34,504 nt of DNA from Streptomyces aurantiacus (GTDB taxonomy: Bacteria; Actinomycetota; Actinomycetes; Streptomycetales; Streptomycetaceae), in NCBI RefSeq assembly GCF_001418335.1, contig NZ_LIPP01000129.1, forward strand, positions 1 through 34,504. The letters run 5' to 3'. A program made the position numbers and the translations under genes. A model generated the notes under the pieces. The model saw nothing but the letters and a program-made list of their open reading frames with translations. It was not told where the DNA came from and searched no databases. This document shows, piece by piece, positions 1 through 8,161 of the stretch. Every line of letters begins with the position of its first letter. Within the stretch, counting starts at the first letter, position 1.

Positions 1-86
1 CCCCTGAAAAACCGCGCAGTTCCCCGCGCCCCTGAAAACCGCGCAGTTCCCCGCACCCCTGAAAAACCGCGCAGTTCCCCGCGCCC
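1..86. repeat. Three tandem copies of a GC-rich intergenic element
   Basis: Three head-to-tail copies of a 27-28 bp unit lie at 1-28, 29-55 and 56-83, and a partial fourth begins at 84 and runs into the stop codon of the S66 peptidase. Each unit has the form CCCCTGAAAA(A)CC followed by GCGCAGTTCCCCGCG, and differences are limited to one A and one terminal base. The reverse complement carries the core GCGCGGGGAACTGCGC, which recurs at 6088, 15076-15228 and 17643. The array starts at the window edge, so its full length is unknown. No coding potential is seen. From memory this element is common between Streptomyces genes, without an agreed function. Confidence 0.85.
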
Positions 87-1013
87 CTAAAACGTCAAGG
101 CCGGTTTCTCCAGGGTCAGCGTGCCCGTCGTCGCGTTCAGTTCCGCCCGTACTCCGAACGGGATCGTCAGCGCTCCTTCGCCGTGGCCGAAGCCGAACTC
201 CTCGGCGATCGGCACCCCGAGCCCGCCGAGCCGGTCGAGGACGAGGTCCCGCACCCTGTCGTACGGGCCGCACCGCTCCCAGGAGCCGAGCAGGACTCCG
301 GCGACGCCGTCGAACCAGCCGGCGCGCAGCAGCTGGGTGAGGCAGCGGTCCAGGCGGTACGGCTGCTCGCCCACGTCCTCCAGGCAGAGCAGGCCGCCGG
401 ACGCGGAGGGCCGGGCGTGCGGGGTGCCGAGCTCTGCGGCGAGCAGGCTCAGGCAGCCGCCGAGGAGGACGCCCGTGGCCCGCCCCGGGACCAGGGCCCG
501 CCCGGCCGACGTGATGGTCCGCACGGACTCCGGCTCGAAGAGGGTCGCCCTGAGGTGTTCCTGGGCGTGGGCGTTCTTCACGAAGTCGATGCCCGCGGCC
601 ATCGGCCCGTGCAGTGTCCCGAACCCCAGCCGGGTCGCGAAGGCCTCGTGGAGGGCCGTGACGTCGCTGAAGCCGAGGAGCACCTTGGGTCCCGCGGCCC
701 GCAGGGCGTCCCAGTCGAGCAGGTCGGCCATGCGCTGGGCGCCGTAGCCGCCGCGGGCGCAGAGCACCGCGTCCACGGCCGGGTCGCACCAGGCGGCCCG
801 GAAGTCGGCCGCCCGGTCGGCGTCCGTGCCCGCCAGGTAGTCGAACCGCCCGTGCCGGTCCAGGACATGGGGCCCCACGACCGGGTCCAGGTCCCAGCCG
901 CGCAGGATGTCCAGGCCCGCCTGGAGCCGTTCCTCGGGCACCGGGCCGCTGGGCGCGACGACGGCGACGCGGGCTCCGGCGACCAGCCGCCGGGCTCTGG
1001 TGAGTTCCTTCAC
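87..1013 (-). CDS. S66 family LD-carboxypeptidase (LdcA/MccF-like)
   Basis: The 308-residue protein matches the S66 serine peptidase family, which hydrolyses the L,D bond before the terminal D-Ala of murein tetrapeptides, or deacylates microcin C-type compounds (MccF branch). The nucleophile elbow GFSDVTAL puts the serine at residue 116. The other triad members are likely Glu212 in LCLEDVGEQPYR and His277 in FGFGHGEG. An early VVAPSGP motif is also typical. The start is GTG at 1013, which overlaps the TGA of the S9 peptidase in a GTGA junction and so suggests translational coupling. No signal peptide is visible, so a cytoplasmic role in peptide recycling is likely. It is the last gene of the minus-strand block; tandem repeats follow directly. 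Substrate (murein tetrapeptide or another D-residue peptide) cannot be decided from sequence. Confidence 0.9.
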   Translation of the reverse strand: MKELTRARRLVAGARVAVVAPSGPVPEERLQAGLDILRGWDLDPVVGPHVLDRHGRFDYLAGTDADRAADFRAAWCDPAVDAVLCARGGYGAQRMADLLDWDALRAAGPKVLLGFSDVTALHEAFATRLGFGTLHGPMAAGIDFVKNAHAQEHLRATLFEPESVRTITSAGRALVPGRATGVLLGGCLSLLAAELGTPHARPSASGGLLCLEDVGEQPYRLDRCLTQLLRAGWFDGVAGVLLGSWERCGPYDRVRDLVLDRLGGLGVPIAEEFGFGHGEGALTIPFGVRAELNATTGTLTLEKPALTF

Positions 1014-3034
1014 TTGACGAGTTCCAGCACCGGCACACCGGGCGGATGCAAACCGAACACCTGGGCGTACAGGGACAGTTCGGCCTCCAGGACGCGCACC
1101 ATCGTGTCGGCGCGGCGGAAGCCGTGGCCCTCGCCCTCGAAGGCGATGTAGGCGTGCGGCACGGACCGTGCCCGCTCCTCCACCCTGGCCAGGAACCGCT
1201 CGCACTGGGCCGGCGGGCAGATCACGTCGTCGAGGCCCTGGAGGAGCAGGAAGGGCGCGGTGATCCGCTCGGCGCGCTCGATGGGCGAACGCTCCGCGTA
1301 CCGTCCGGGAACCTCTGCGAACGGTCCGACCAGGCTCTCCAGGTACTGGGACTCGAAGTCGTGGGTCCCGCCCGCGCCCCAGCCCGCCAGGTCGAGGACG
1401 GGGTAGAGGATCGTCCCGCACGCGTAGACGTCGGTGCCCACCAGTGAGGCCGCCGCCGTCCAGCCGCCCGCGCTGCCGCCCCGGACGGCCAGCCGGTCGC
1501 GGTCGGCGGTGCCCTCCTCGGCGAGGGCGAGCGCGACGGCCGCGCAGTCCTCGACGTCCACGACGCCCCACTGCTCGCGCAGCCGGTTGCGGTACTCGCG
1601 GCCGTACCCGGTGGAGCCGCCGTAGTTGACCTCTGCGACCCCGATGCCGCGCGAGGTGAAGTACGCGATCTCCAGGTCGAGGACGAGCGGGGCGCGGCCG
1701 GTGGGGCCGCCGTGCGCCCAGACGACATAGGGCGGGAGTACGTCGCCGGGGGCCAACTGGCCGGGATGGTGGGGCGGATAGATGTGCGCGTGGATCTCCC
1801 GCCCGGCGGGCCCGGTGAACGTACGGATCTGGGGTTCGGGGTAGAACGCGGGGTCCACCGGGTCGTGGTGCGCGGCTCCCACGACGCGGGCCCGTCCGGT
1901 GCGGGCGTCCAGTTCCACGACCTCGTACGCGCTGCGCGGGCTGGCGGCCACGGTGACGACGCGGCTGCCGTCGACGGCGAGGGTGGGCTCGTACTCGGTC
2001 CAGGGTCCGGCGGCGTCGACGACCTCGCCGGTCTCCGGGTCGAGGACGCCGAGCACGGCGGCGCCCCGGCCGTGCACGACGGCGATCAGTCCGCTGTCCA
2101 GCGGCGCGAACCAGCGGCGGCCGATCGTCCACAGCGGCCCGCCGAACTCCTCCTCGCGCGTACAGAGGGGCACGGGCACGGCCGGCCCGCCACCCGGGTC
2201 CCCGCTGTCCGACGCGCGGTAGAGGTTCCACCAGCCGGTGCGGTCGCCGGCGTACAGGAGGGCGCCGTCCCGGTCCCAGTCGGCCTGGGCGATCGACTCG
2301 TCGGGGCCGCCGGCGACCTTGCGGGGCTCGCCCAGCGTCCCGTCGGGTGCCACCTCGGCCACCAGCAGTTCGGTCCCGTCCCACGGCATGCGCGGGTGGT
2401 CCCAGACCAGCCAGGCCGCGCGCCGCCCGTCGGGCGAGACCCGCGGTCCGGTGACGAACCGGTGCCGCCCGTCGGTGAGTTCGCGTACCGCGCCGCGGTC
2501 CTCGGCGGCCGAGCCGTCCAGCGGGACGGCGGCGGCGAGCCGCCGCACGTCGGTGGGCCCGTCCCCGGTGAACTCCTCCAGGACGCACCAGACCTCGCCG
2601 GCCTCGCCGCGTTCCAGGTGCACCTGCGGGTCCACCCAGCGCAGGCCGCCGCCCACCGGGGACACGGGGGTGAGCGGGCGCGGCGCGTTGTCGGGGGCGG
2701 CGGGCTCGTACGCGTACAGCCGCTGGTCGGCGAAGTTCACGAACACGACCACCGGGCCGTCCTCGCGGACCGTGCCGGTCCAGGGCTGTCCGCCGTACTC
2801 GACGACCCGGCTGCGGACGTTCCACGGGGCGGGCAGCACCGACTCCTCGGTGCCGTCCGCGCGGCGGCGCACCAGCGTGCGGCGGCCGCCCTCGGCGGGC
2901 CGGGGTTCGGTCCACCAGGCCTCGTCGCCGACGAACCCGACGTAGTCGGGGTGCCCGTCGTGCGCGGCGGCGAGCGCCGCGTCGATGGGCGAGGGCCAGG
3001 AACCGTAGGCCAGCGTCTGCACTGTGTCCCCCAT
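1010..3034 (-). CDS. S9 family prolyl-oligopeptidase-like peptidase
   Basis: The 674-residue protein has a beta-propeller-like N-terminal part (about 1-400) and a C-terminal alpha/beta hydrolase domain. Catalytic residues are recognisable: Ser521 in RGGSAGG, Asp603 in QGLDDVICPP and His637 in EGEGHGF. An HGGP oxyanion motif lies near 441. The family removes dipeptides or acyl-amino acids from short peptides, often next to proline; exact specificity cannot be read. The ATG at 3034 is preceded by GAGAGAAAAG. Its leader contains a perfect 13-bp tandem duplication that also supplies the end of the upstream M20 gene. The downstream S66 gene overlaps by 4 bases. There is no signal peptide, so it is probably cytosolic. 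Position after hydroxyproline genes fits a role on imino-acid peptides, but this is inference. Confidence 0.9.
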   Translation of the reverse strand: MGDTVQTLAYGSWPSPIDAALAAAHDGHPDYVGFVGDEAWWTEPRPAEGGRRTLVRRRADGTEESVLPAPWNVRSRVVEYGGQPWTGTVREDGPVVVFVNFADQRLYAYEPAAPDNAPRPLTPVSPVGGGLRWVDPQVHLERGEAGEVWCVLEEFTGDGPTDVRRLAAAVPLDGSAAEDRGAVRELTDGRHRFVTGPRVSPDGRRAAWLVWDHPRMPWDGTELLVAEVAPDGTLGEPRKVAGGPDESIAQADWDRDGALLYAGDRTGWWNLYRASDSGDPGGGPAVPVPLCTREEEFGGPLWTIGRRWFAPLDSGLIAVVHGRGAAVLGVLDPETGEVVDAAGPWTEYEPTLAVDGSRVVTVAASPRSAYEVVELDARTGRARVVGAAHHDPVDPAFYPEPQIRTFTGPAGREIHAHIYPPHHPGQLAPGDVLPPYVVWAHGGPTGRAPLVLDLEIAYFTSRGIGVAEVNYGGSTGYGREYRNRLREQWGVVDVEDCAAVALALAEEGTADRDRLAVRGGSAGGWTAAASLVGTDVYACGTILYPVLDLAGWGAGGTHDFESQYLESLVGPFAEVPGRYAERSPIERAERITAPFLLLQGLDDVICPPAQCERFLARVEERARSVPHAYIAFEGEGHGFRRADTMVRVLEAELSLYAQVFGLHPPGVPVLELVK

Positions 3035-3035
3035 C

Positions 3036-3061
3036 TTTTCTCTCAGGCTTTTCTCTCAGGC
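3036..3061 (-). repeat. Perfect 13-bp tandem duplication at the M20/S9 gene junction
   Basis: The unit TTTTCTCTCAGGC occurs at 3036-3048 and again at 3049-3061. On the minus strand the inner copy contains the TGA stop of the M20 gene (3056-3058) and the outer copy forms the purine-rich ribosome-binding leader of the S9 gene. It is the only spacer between the two genes. Confidence 0.9.
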
Positions 3062-4435
3062 CGTGCGCAGGAAGCGGTCGAGTACCCGGACCCCGAAGTG
3101 GAGTGCCTCGACGGGCACCCGTTCGTCGACCCCGTGGAAGAGTGCCTGGTAGTCGAAGCCCGGCGGGAGCTTCAGCGGCGAGAACCCGTAGCCGGTGATG
3201 CCCAGGCGCGAGAACTGCTTGGCGTCCGTGCCGCCCGACATGCAGTAGGGCACGACGTTCCCCTCGGGCGCGAATGCCTCCACGGCGGCCCGCATCCGGG
3301 CGTACGTCGTCGAGTCCAGCGGCGCCTGGAGGGCGACCTCGCGGTGGGCGAACTCCCACTCCACGTCCGGCCCGGTGAGTTCGTCGAGGGTGGCCCGGAA
3401 CTCGTCCTCGGCACCGGCCAGGAAACGTCCGTCGATGTGGGCGACGGCCTCCCCGGGAATCACGTTGACCTTGTAACCGGCGTCGAGCATGGTCGGGTTG
3501 GCGCTGTTGCGGACCGTGGCCTCGACGAGGGAGGCGGCGGGACCGAGCTTCGCCATCAGCGCGTCCACGGCATCGAGAGCACCGAGGCCACCGAGTTCGC
3601 TGGGGCCGTCGGGGTCGCCGAGGTCGGGCTCGATGCCGTACAGCAGGGCGAGTTCGGTGAGCGCCGCGCGGACCGTCGGGGTGAGCCGTACGGGCCACCG
3701 GTGGGCGCCGATCCGCGCGACGGCGGCGGCCAGCCGGGTCACCGCGTTGGACCGGTTCACCTTGGAGCCGTGGCCCGCCCGGCCGCGGGCGGTGAGCTTC
3801 AGCCAGCCGGTGCCGCGCTCGCCGGCCGCGATCGGGTACAGCTCGCGGCCGGCGCCGTCGTGGAAGGTGAAGGCCCCGGACTCGCTGATGCCCTCGGTGC
3901 ACCCCTCGAAGAGCCCCGCGTGCCGCTCGGCGAGGAAGCCCGAGCCGTCCTCGGCGCTCGCCTCCTCGTCCGCGGTGAACGCGATCACCAGGTCCCGACG
4001 GGGGCGTACACCGGAGCGCGCCCACTGCCGGACGACCGCGAGGATCATCGCGTCCATGTTCTTCATGTCGACGGCGCCCCGCCCCCAGACGACCCCGTCA
4101 CGGACCTCGCCGGAGAACGGATCGACGCTCCAGTCCTCGGCCTGCGCGGGTACGACGTCCAGGTGACCGTGGACGAGCAGCGCGTCGGCGGACGGGTCGG
4201 TGCCCTCCAGGCGCGCGACGACGTTCGTACGCCCCTTGGTGCGCTCCAGAAGGGTCGGCTGCAGGCCGGCCTCGGCGAGCCGTGCGGCGGCGTACTCGGC
4301 GGCCGGCCGCTCCTGGCAGTCGCCGCCACCGCGGTTGGTGGTGTCGATCCGGATGAGATCGGAGGTGAACCGGACGACCTCGTCCAGCGCCTCCTCGTCG
4401 ACGGCAGCCTGCTCGATCACGCTCATGTCAGCCAT
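3056..4435 (-). CDS. M20 family metallopeptidase (dipeptidase-like)
   Basis: This 459-residue protein is an M20/ArgE/DapE-type zinc amidohydrolase. The metal and catalytic motifs are in order: HGHLDVV (His91, Asp93), GRGAVDMKN (bridging Asp123), TADEEAS (Glu157 base, Glu158 ligand) and a C-terminal LFHGVDERV histidine. A dimerisation insert lies in the middle. The ATG at 4435 was preferred because GGAGGAG sits about 6 bases upstream; a second ATG at 4426 is too far from it. The gene start overlaps the end of the M55 gene by 8 bases, indicating coupling. Family members hydrolyse dipeptides, N-acyl amino acids or carboxylated amino acids; the exact substrate is unknown. Neighbouring peptidases suggest the last steps of peptide breakdown in the cytosol. 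Confidence 0.88.
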   Translation of the reverse strand: MADMSVIEQAAVDEEALDEVVRFTSDLIRIDTTNRGGGDCQERPAAEYAAARLAEAGLQPTLLERTKGRTNVVARLEGTDPSADALLVHGHLDVVPAQAEDWSVDPFSGEVRDGVVWGRGAVDMKNMDAMILAVVRQWARSGVRPRRDLVIAFTADEEASAEDGSGFLAERHAGLFEGCTEGISESGAFTFHDGAGRELYPIAAGERGTGWLKLTARGRAGHGSKVNRSNAVTRLAAAVARIGAHRWPVRLTPTVRAALTELALLYGIEPDLGDPDGPSELGGLGALDAVDALMAKLGPAASLVEATVRNSANPTMLDAGYKVNVIPGEAVAHIDGRFLAGAEDEFRATLDELTGPDVEWEFAHREVALQAPLDSTTYARMRAAVEAFAPEGNVVPYCMSGGTDAKQFSRLGITGYGFSPLKLPPGFDYQALFHGVDERVPVEALHFGVRVLDRFLRTA

Positions 4436-5264
4436 AGGTCTCCTCCACGGCAGCATCGACGATCGTGGTGACCGCCTTGAAGGTCCGGATGCCCTCGTAC
4501 ATCGTGGGGCTGGTGTACGCCACCTTCCGTTCCCCGGTGCGTTCGACGCCCGGGACGACGGTGGCCGCCATCGAGAGGTGCTCGGCGTCGAACTCCAGGG
4601 CCACGGTGAAGGGGCCCGCCCGCTCGGGCTCGTGCCGCACCGCGAGCCGCGCCGCCTCCTTGGCCGCCGAGCGGATGTCCGCCGCGGTACGGGCCGGAGT
4701 GCGGCACACGGCCGCGTACCGCGAGACATGGTCCTTGACAGCGACCTTCAGCGCCCCGGGCGCGTAGCCGAGCGCGTCCTCGCAGGCCACGTCGTCCCCG
4801 GTGACCAGGACGACGGGGACCCCGTACTCGGCGACGACGCGCGCGTTGAGCAGTCCCTCACTGGCGCGCTCGCCGTCGACCCACACACCGGTGATCGAGT
4901 TGGCGAGGTAGGTGTGGGCGAGGACGCCCTCCATGCCCGCTCCCGCGTGGTAGCCGACGAAGGCGATGCCGTCGACGTCCCCGTGCTGCACGCCCTCCAC
5001 CATGGAGAGCGCCTTGTGCCGCCCGGTGATCATCTGCACGCGTTCGTCCAGTTGTTCCAGGAGCAGGTTGCGCATGGTCGAGTGGGCCTCGTTGACGAGG
5101 ACTTCGTCGGCCCCGCCGTCGAAGAAGCCGAGGGCCGCGGCGTTCACGTCCGAGGTGAACATCGACCGGCACCGCTCCCACTGCGGGGTGCCCGGCAGCA
5201 CGTCGGCCGGCCAGGTCACCCCGGTGGCGCCCTCCATGTCGGCGCTGATCAGGATCTTTACCAT
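4428..5264 (-). CDS. M55 family D-aminopeptidase (DppA-like)
   Basis: The 278-residue protein matches the DppA family of zinc D-aminopeptidases, which release N-terminal D-Ala from peptides such as D-Ala-D-Ala and form decamers. The expected ligands are visible: SADMEG (Asp9, Glu11), His61 in NEAHSTMR, His106 in VGYHAGAG and Glu136 in GERASEGLLNA, plus the family histidine at 117. The ATG at 5264 starts the standard MVKILISADMEG; an in-frame GTG at 5288 would add eight atypical residues. A TACAAC -10-like hexamer ends six bases before the ATG, so the gene may also have its own leaderless promoter; this is weak evidence. It lies between the GntR gene and the M20 peptidase. Activity on D-residues fits the S66 partner. 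Confidence 0.9.
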   Translation of the reverse strand: MVKILISADMEGATGVTWPADVLPGTPQWERCRSMFTSDVNAAALGFFDGGADEVLVNEAHSTMRNLLLEQLDERVQMITGRHKALSMVEGVQHGDVDGIAFVGYHAGAGMEGVLAHTYLANSITGVWVDGERASEGLLNARVVAEYGVPVVLVTGDDVACEDALGYAPGALKVAVKDHVSRYAAVCRTPARTAADIRSAAKEAARLAVRHEPERAGPFTVALEFDAEHLSMAATVVPGVERTGERKVAYTSPTMYEGIRTFKAVTTIVDAAVEETYG

Positions 5265-5335
5265 GCTCCAGTTGTATCGCAGTCGCACGGCGCCCCACAG
5301 GGCCAGGGGTCAGCTGGACGAACCGGCGTAAACCT

Positions 5336-6046
5336 TCATGCGGTCGTCGGAGGCGTGCCGGCGTCGGAATCCTCGGCCGCCCACAGCCCCCGTACGTGCC
5401 CGAGATGCCGTGTCATGACGGCGCGTACCGCCTCCTCGTCGCCGGCCACGAGTGCGTCCAGGATCTCCAGGTGCTCCTCGGCGGACGCGTCCAGGCGGCC
5501 CGCCTCGACCAGGGCGTGCAGGCCGTAGAGGCGGGAGCGCTTGCGCAGGTCGCCGACGACCTCGACCAGGTGCGCGTTGCCCGCGAGGGCGAGCAGCCCG
5601 AGGTGGAAGCGGATGTCCGCCTCGACGTACGCGATGAGGTCGCCCGCCGCCGCGGCCGTGACGATCTCCTGGGCGACGGGTCGCAGCGCCTCCAGGGCTG
5701 CGGGATCGGCGGAGGTGGCGAGGCCGACGGTGGTGGGGATCTCGATGAGCGAGCGGATGTGCGTGTATTCGTCGAGCTGCTTCTCGGAGACCGCGGTGAC
5801 CCGGAAGCCCTTGTTGGGCACGGTGTCGACCAGGCCCTCCTTGGCGAGGTCGAGCAGGGCCTCGCGGACCGGGGTGGCGGAGACGCCGAAGCGGGTGGCG
5901 AGGGCCGGTGCGGAGTGGACCTCGCCGGGACGCAGCTCTCCCGCGATGAGGGCGGCCCGCAGCGCGTCCGCGACGCTCTCGCGGTAGCTGGGCTTCTTGC
6001 CGCCCAGCGTGGGCAGGGCGGGGGCGCTGGTGCGCTGGGCGGCCAT
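5336..6046 (-). CDS. GntR family transcriptional regulator (FadR/FCD subfamily)
   Basis: The 236-residue protein has an N-terminal winged helix of the GntR type (about residues 20-85, with SATPVREALLDLAKEGLV and PNKGFRV) and an alpha-helical C-terminal FCD ligand domain containing DIRFHLGLLALAGN and a MTRHLGHVRGL end. FCD regulators usually sense small carboxylates and repress the adjacent catabolic genes. The ATG at 6046 is preceded by GGAG. It sits inside the co-directional block, between the epimerase and the M55 peptidase, with spacers of about 100 and 71 bp. The best operator candidates are the short palindromes at 11080-11105 before the first gene of the block. Ligand is unknown; a hydroxyproline-derived acid is a reasonable guess. 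Confidence 0.9.
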   Translation of the reverse strand: MAAQRTSAPALPTLGGKKPSYRESVADALRAALIAGELRPGEVHSAPALATRFGVSATPVREALLDLAKEGLVDTVPNKGFRVTAVSEKQLDEYTHIRSLIEIPTTVGLATSADPAALEALRPVAQEIVTAAAAGDLIAYVEADIRFHLGLLALAGNAHLVEVVGDLRKRSRLYGLHALVEAGRLDASAEEHLEILDALVAGDEEAVRAVMTRHLGHVRGLWAAEDSDAGTPPTTA

Positions 6047-6087
6047 CGGTCGGTCTCCTCGGAGGGGGTGGCTGGGCGTCATTTTTT

Positions 6088-6107
6088 GGGGGCGCGGGGA
6101 ACTGCGC
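6088..6107 (+). repeat. Solitary copy of the GCGCGGGGAACTGCGC element
   Basis: A single copy of the intergenic core, preceded by a T6 tract (6082-6087), lies in the 101-bp spacer between the epimerase stop and the GntR start. It matches the reverse complement of the 1-86 units. A T tract or TTTTA precedes this element in several copies of the window. Confidence 0.8.
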
Positions 6108-6147
6108 AATCCTTGAGCCGCACGGGACAGGCGGGACACACAGGGGA

Positions 6148-7149
6148 CTACAGGACGAAGCCCGCCGGGAACGGGTCGCTCGGGTCGAGCAGGTACTGGG
6201 CGGTGCCGGTCACCCACGCGCGCCCGGTGAAGCTGGGCAGCACGGCCGGGATTCCGGCGACCTCGGTGGTGCCGTGGAGGCGCCCGGTGAAGTGGGTGCC
6301 GATGAAGGACTCGTTCAAGAACTCGGTGTTCAGGGGCAGTTCACCGCGCGCGTGCAGTTGCGCCATGCGCGCGCTGGTGCCCGTGCCGCAGGGCGAGCGG
6401 TCGAACCAGCCCGGGTGGATGGCCATCGCATGCCGCGAGTGCCGGGCCGTCGAACCCGGAGCGATCAGGTGCACATGGTGGCAGCCGCTGATGGAGGGGT
6501 CCTCCGGATGGACGGGCTCCCCTTCGGCGTTGATGGCGTCCATCAGTGACAGCCCGGCGGCGAGGATGTCGTCCTTGCGGGCCCGCTCGAAGGGCAGCCC
6601 GAACTGGTCGAGCGGCAGGATCGCGTAGAAGTTCCCGCCGTACGCGAGGTCGTAGGTCACCGTCCGCCCGTCGGCGAGCTCGATCTTGCGGTCCAGGGCG
6701 ACGGAGAAGGACGGCACGTTCCTGAGCGTGACCGGCCCGGCCGCCCCGTCCCGCACCTCGACCTCGGCGACGACGAGCCCGGCCGGGGTGTCGAGCCGGA
6801 TGGTCGTCACCGGCTCGACGACCTCGACCATGCCGGTCTCCACGAGGACGGTCGCGACCCCGATGGTCCCGTGCCCGCACATCGGGAGATAGCCCGACAC
6901 CTCGATGTAGATGACGCCGTAGTCGCAGTCGGGGCGGGTGGACGGCTGGAGGATCGCGCCGCTCATCGCCGCGTGGCCGCGCGGCTCGTTCATCAGCAAC
7001 TGCTTGATGTCGTCGCGGTGTTCACGGAAGTACAGTCGCCGCTCGTTCATGGTCGCGCCGGGGACCGTGCCGATCCCGCCGGTGATGACCCGGGTCGGCA
7101 TGCCCTCGGTGTGCGAGTCGACGGCGTGCAGGACGAGTTTGCTGCGCAT
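6148..7149 (-). CDS. Proline racemase family; probable 4-hydroxyproline 2-epimerase
   Basis: The 333-residue protein belongs to the proline racemase superfamily. Both catalytic cysteines are present: Cys91 in MCGHGTIG and Cys254 in SPCGTGTSA. Two cysteines favour a racemase/epimerase; trans-3-hydroxyproline dehydratases of the same family have threonine at the second site. The neighbours (DapA-type lyase and a three-part FAD/FeS dehydrogenase) point to trans-4-hydroxy-L-proline to cis-4-hydroxy-D-proline epimerisation, the first step of bacterial hydroxyproline catabolism. The ATG at 7149 is preceded by GGGGAG in a purine-rich leader built of 8-bp repeats. No signal peptide is seen. Proline racemase activity cannot be excluded from sequence, but the context argues for hydroxyproline. 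Confidence 0.88.
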   Translation of the reverse strand: MRSKLVLHAVDSHTEGMPTRVITGGIGTVPGATMNERRLYFREHRDDIKQLLMNEPRGHAAMSGAILQPSTRPDCDYGVIYIEVSGYLPMCGHGTIGVATVLVETGMVEVVEPVTTIRLDTPAGLVVAEVEVRDGAAGPVTLRNVPSFSVALDRKIELADGRTVTYDLAYGGNFYAILPLDQFGLPFERARKDDILAAGLSLMDAINAEGEPVHPEDPSISGCHHVHLIAPGSTARHSRHAMAIHPGWFDRSPCGTGTSARMAQLHARGELPLNTEFLNESFIGTHFTGRLHGTTEVAGIPAVLPSFTGRAWVTGTAQYLLDPSDPFPAGFVL

Positions 7150-7221
7150 GACTCAGTCTCCCCTGTCTCCATGAGTCTCCCTGTCTCCCTGTCTCTGCAT
7201 CTCCTCGTCTTCACATCTTTT
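7150..7221 (-). repeat. 8-bp-period purine-rich leader of the epimerase gene
   Basis: On the plus strand the spacer reads as reiterated GTCTCCCT units (about 7175-7196, with a further related copy near 7160). On the coding strand this becomes several GGGAGACA-type units, each Shine-Dalgarno-like. Only the last, about 9 bases before the ATG, is positioned for initiation. Confidence 0.6.
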
Positions 7222-8127
7222 TCAGACGACGTCTCCTGCAGCGAGTCCCGCCGCCACGGCCTTCTCCGTGGCGGCCCGGACGGTGGCCTCCTGGTCGGGT
7301 CGCAGCGGCACGCGCGGCGGGCGCACCGGACCGCCGTACCGGCCGACGATGTCCATCGACAGCTTGATGGCCTGGACGAACTCCACCTGGGAGTCCCAGC
7401 GCAGCAGCGGGTGCAGCTGCCGGTAGAGGGGCAGCGCGGTGTCGAGGTCGCCCCGGACGGCGGCGCGGAACAGTTCGACGGACGCGGCGGGCAGCGCGTT
7501 CGGGTAGCCGGCGACCCAGCCCTTGGCGCCCGCGACCGCCAGCTCCAGCAGGACGTCGTCGGCGCCGATCAGCAGGTCGAGGTCCGGGGCGAGTTCGGCT
7601 ATGCGGTAGGCCCGGCGCACATCACCGGAGAACTCCTTGACGCCCTGGATGTATCCCTCGCCGTGCAGCTTGGCGAGCAGTTCGGGCACCAGGTCGACCT
7701 TGGTGTCGATGGGATTGTTGTACGCCACGATCGGCAGGCCCGCCTCGGCGACCTCGGCGTAGTGGGCGAGGACCGAACGCTCGTCGGCCCGGTAGGCGTT
7801 CGGAGGCAGCAGCATGACGGCGGCACAGCCCGCGTCGCGCGCCTGCTCGGCCCAGCGGCGGGCCTCGGCGGAACCGTACGCGGCGACGCCGGGCATGACG
7901 CGCGAGCCGCCGATCGCCGCCACGGCCGTCTCCACGACCTTGGCGCGCTCCTCGGGGGTCAGCACCTGGTACTCGCCGAGCGAGCCGTTCGGTACGACGC
8001 CGTCGCAGCCGTTCGCGACGAGCCACGCGCAGTGGTCGGCGTAGGCGTCGTGGTCGACGGAGAGGTCGTCCTTGAGCGGGAGGGCGGTGGCGACGAGGAC
8101 GCCGCGCCAGGGGCGGTTGTCGGTCAT
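7222..8127 (-). CDS. DapA family lyase; probable 1-pyrroline-4-hydroxy-2-carboxylate deaminase
   Basis: The 301-residue protein is a class I aldolase-fold enzyme of the dihydrodipicolinate synthase/N-acetylneuraminate lyase family. The Schiff-base lysine is Lys164 in QGVKEFSGD, and the proton-relay tyrosine is Tyr136 in VAYNNP. In hydroxyproline clusters this family converts 1-pyrroline-4-hydroxy-2-carboxylate to 2-oxoglutarate semialdehyde with loss of water and ammonia; the neighbouring epimerase and dehydrogenase support that reaction. The start is uncertain. ATG at 8127 gives the usual family N-terminus (MTDNRPWRGVLVATAL) with a weak GGGAA upstream. In-frame ATGs at 8139 and 8160 are possible, and 8160 would follow the preceding stop after a single base. 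A true DapA for lysine synthesis is unlikely in this setting. Confidence 0.85.
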   Translation of the reverse strand: MTDNRPWRGVLVATALPLKDDLSVDHDAYADHCAWLVANGCDGVVPNGSLGEYQVLTPEERAKVVETAVAAIGGSRVMPGVAAYGSAEARRWAEQARDAGCAAVMLLPPNAYRADERSVLAHYAEVAEAGLPIVAYNNPIDTKVDLVPELLAKLHGEGYIQGVKEFSGDVRRAYRIAELAPDLDLLIGADDVLLELAVAGAKGWVAGYPNALPAASVELFRAAVRGDLDTALPLYRQLHPLLRWDSQVEFVQAIKLSMDIVGRYGGPVRPPRVPLRPDQEATVRAATEKAVAAGLAAGDVV

Positions 8128-8161
8128 GAGGTTTCCCATCGGGTCCGTAGGGCGTGACATG

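Noticed and set aside
1..86. CRISPR-like array
   Set aside because: The units are contiguous without unique spacers, and no cas genes are present.
87..4025. A very long open frame on the minus strand (over 1300 codons)
   Set aside because: Only its last 308 residues, the S66 peptidase, resemble a protein. The rest is arginine/proline-rich shadow of the S9 and M20 genes, as expected in high-GC DNA.
1712..4471. Plus-strand open frame of about 919 codons opposite the S9 and M20 genes
   Set aside because: The composition is a low-complexity antisense shadow with no family motif, and both genes on the other strand have clear catalytic residues.
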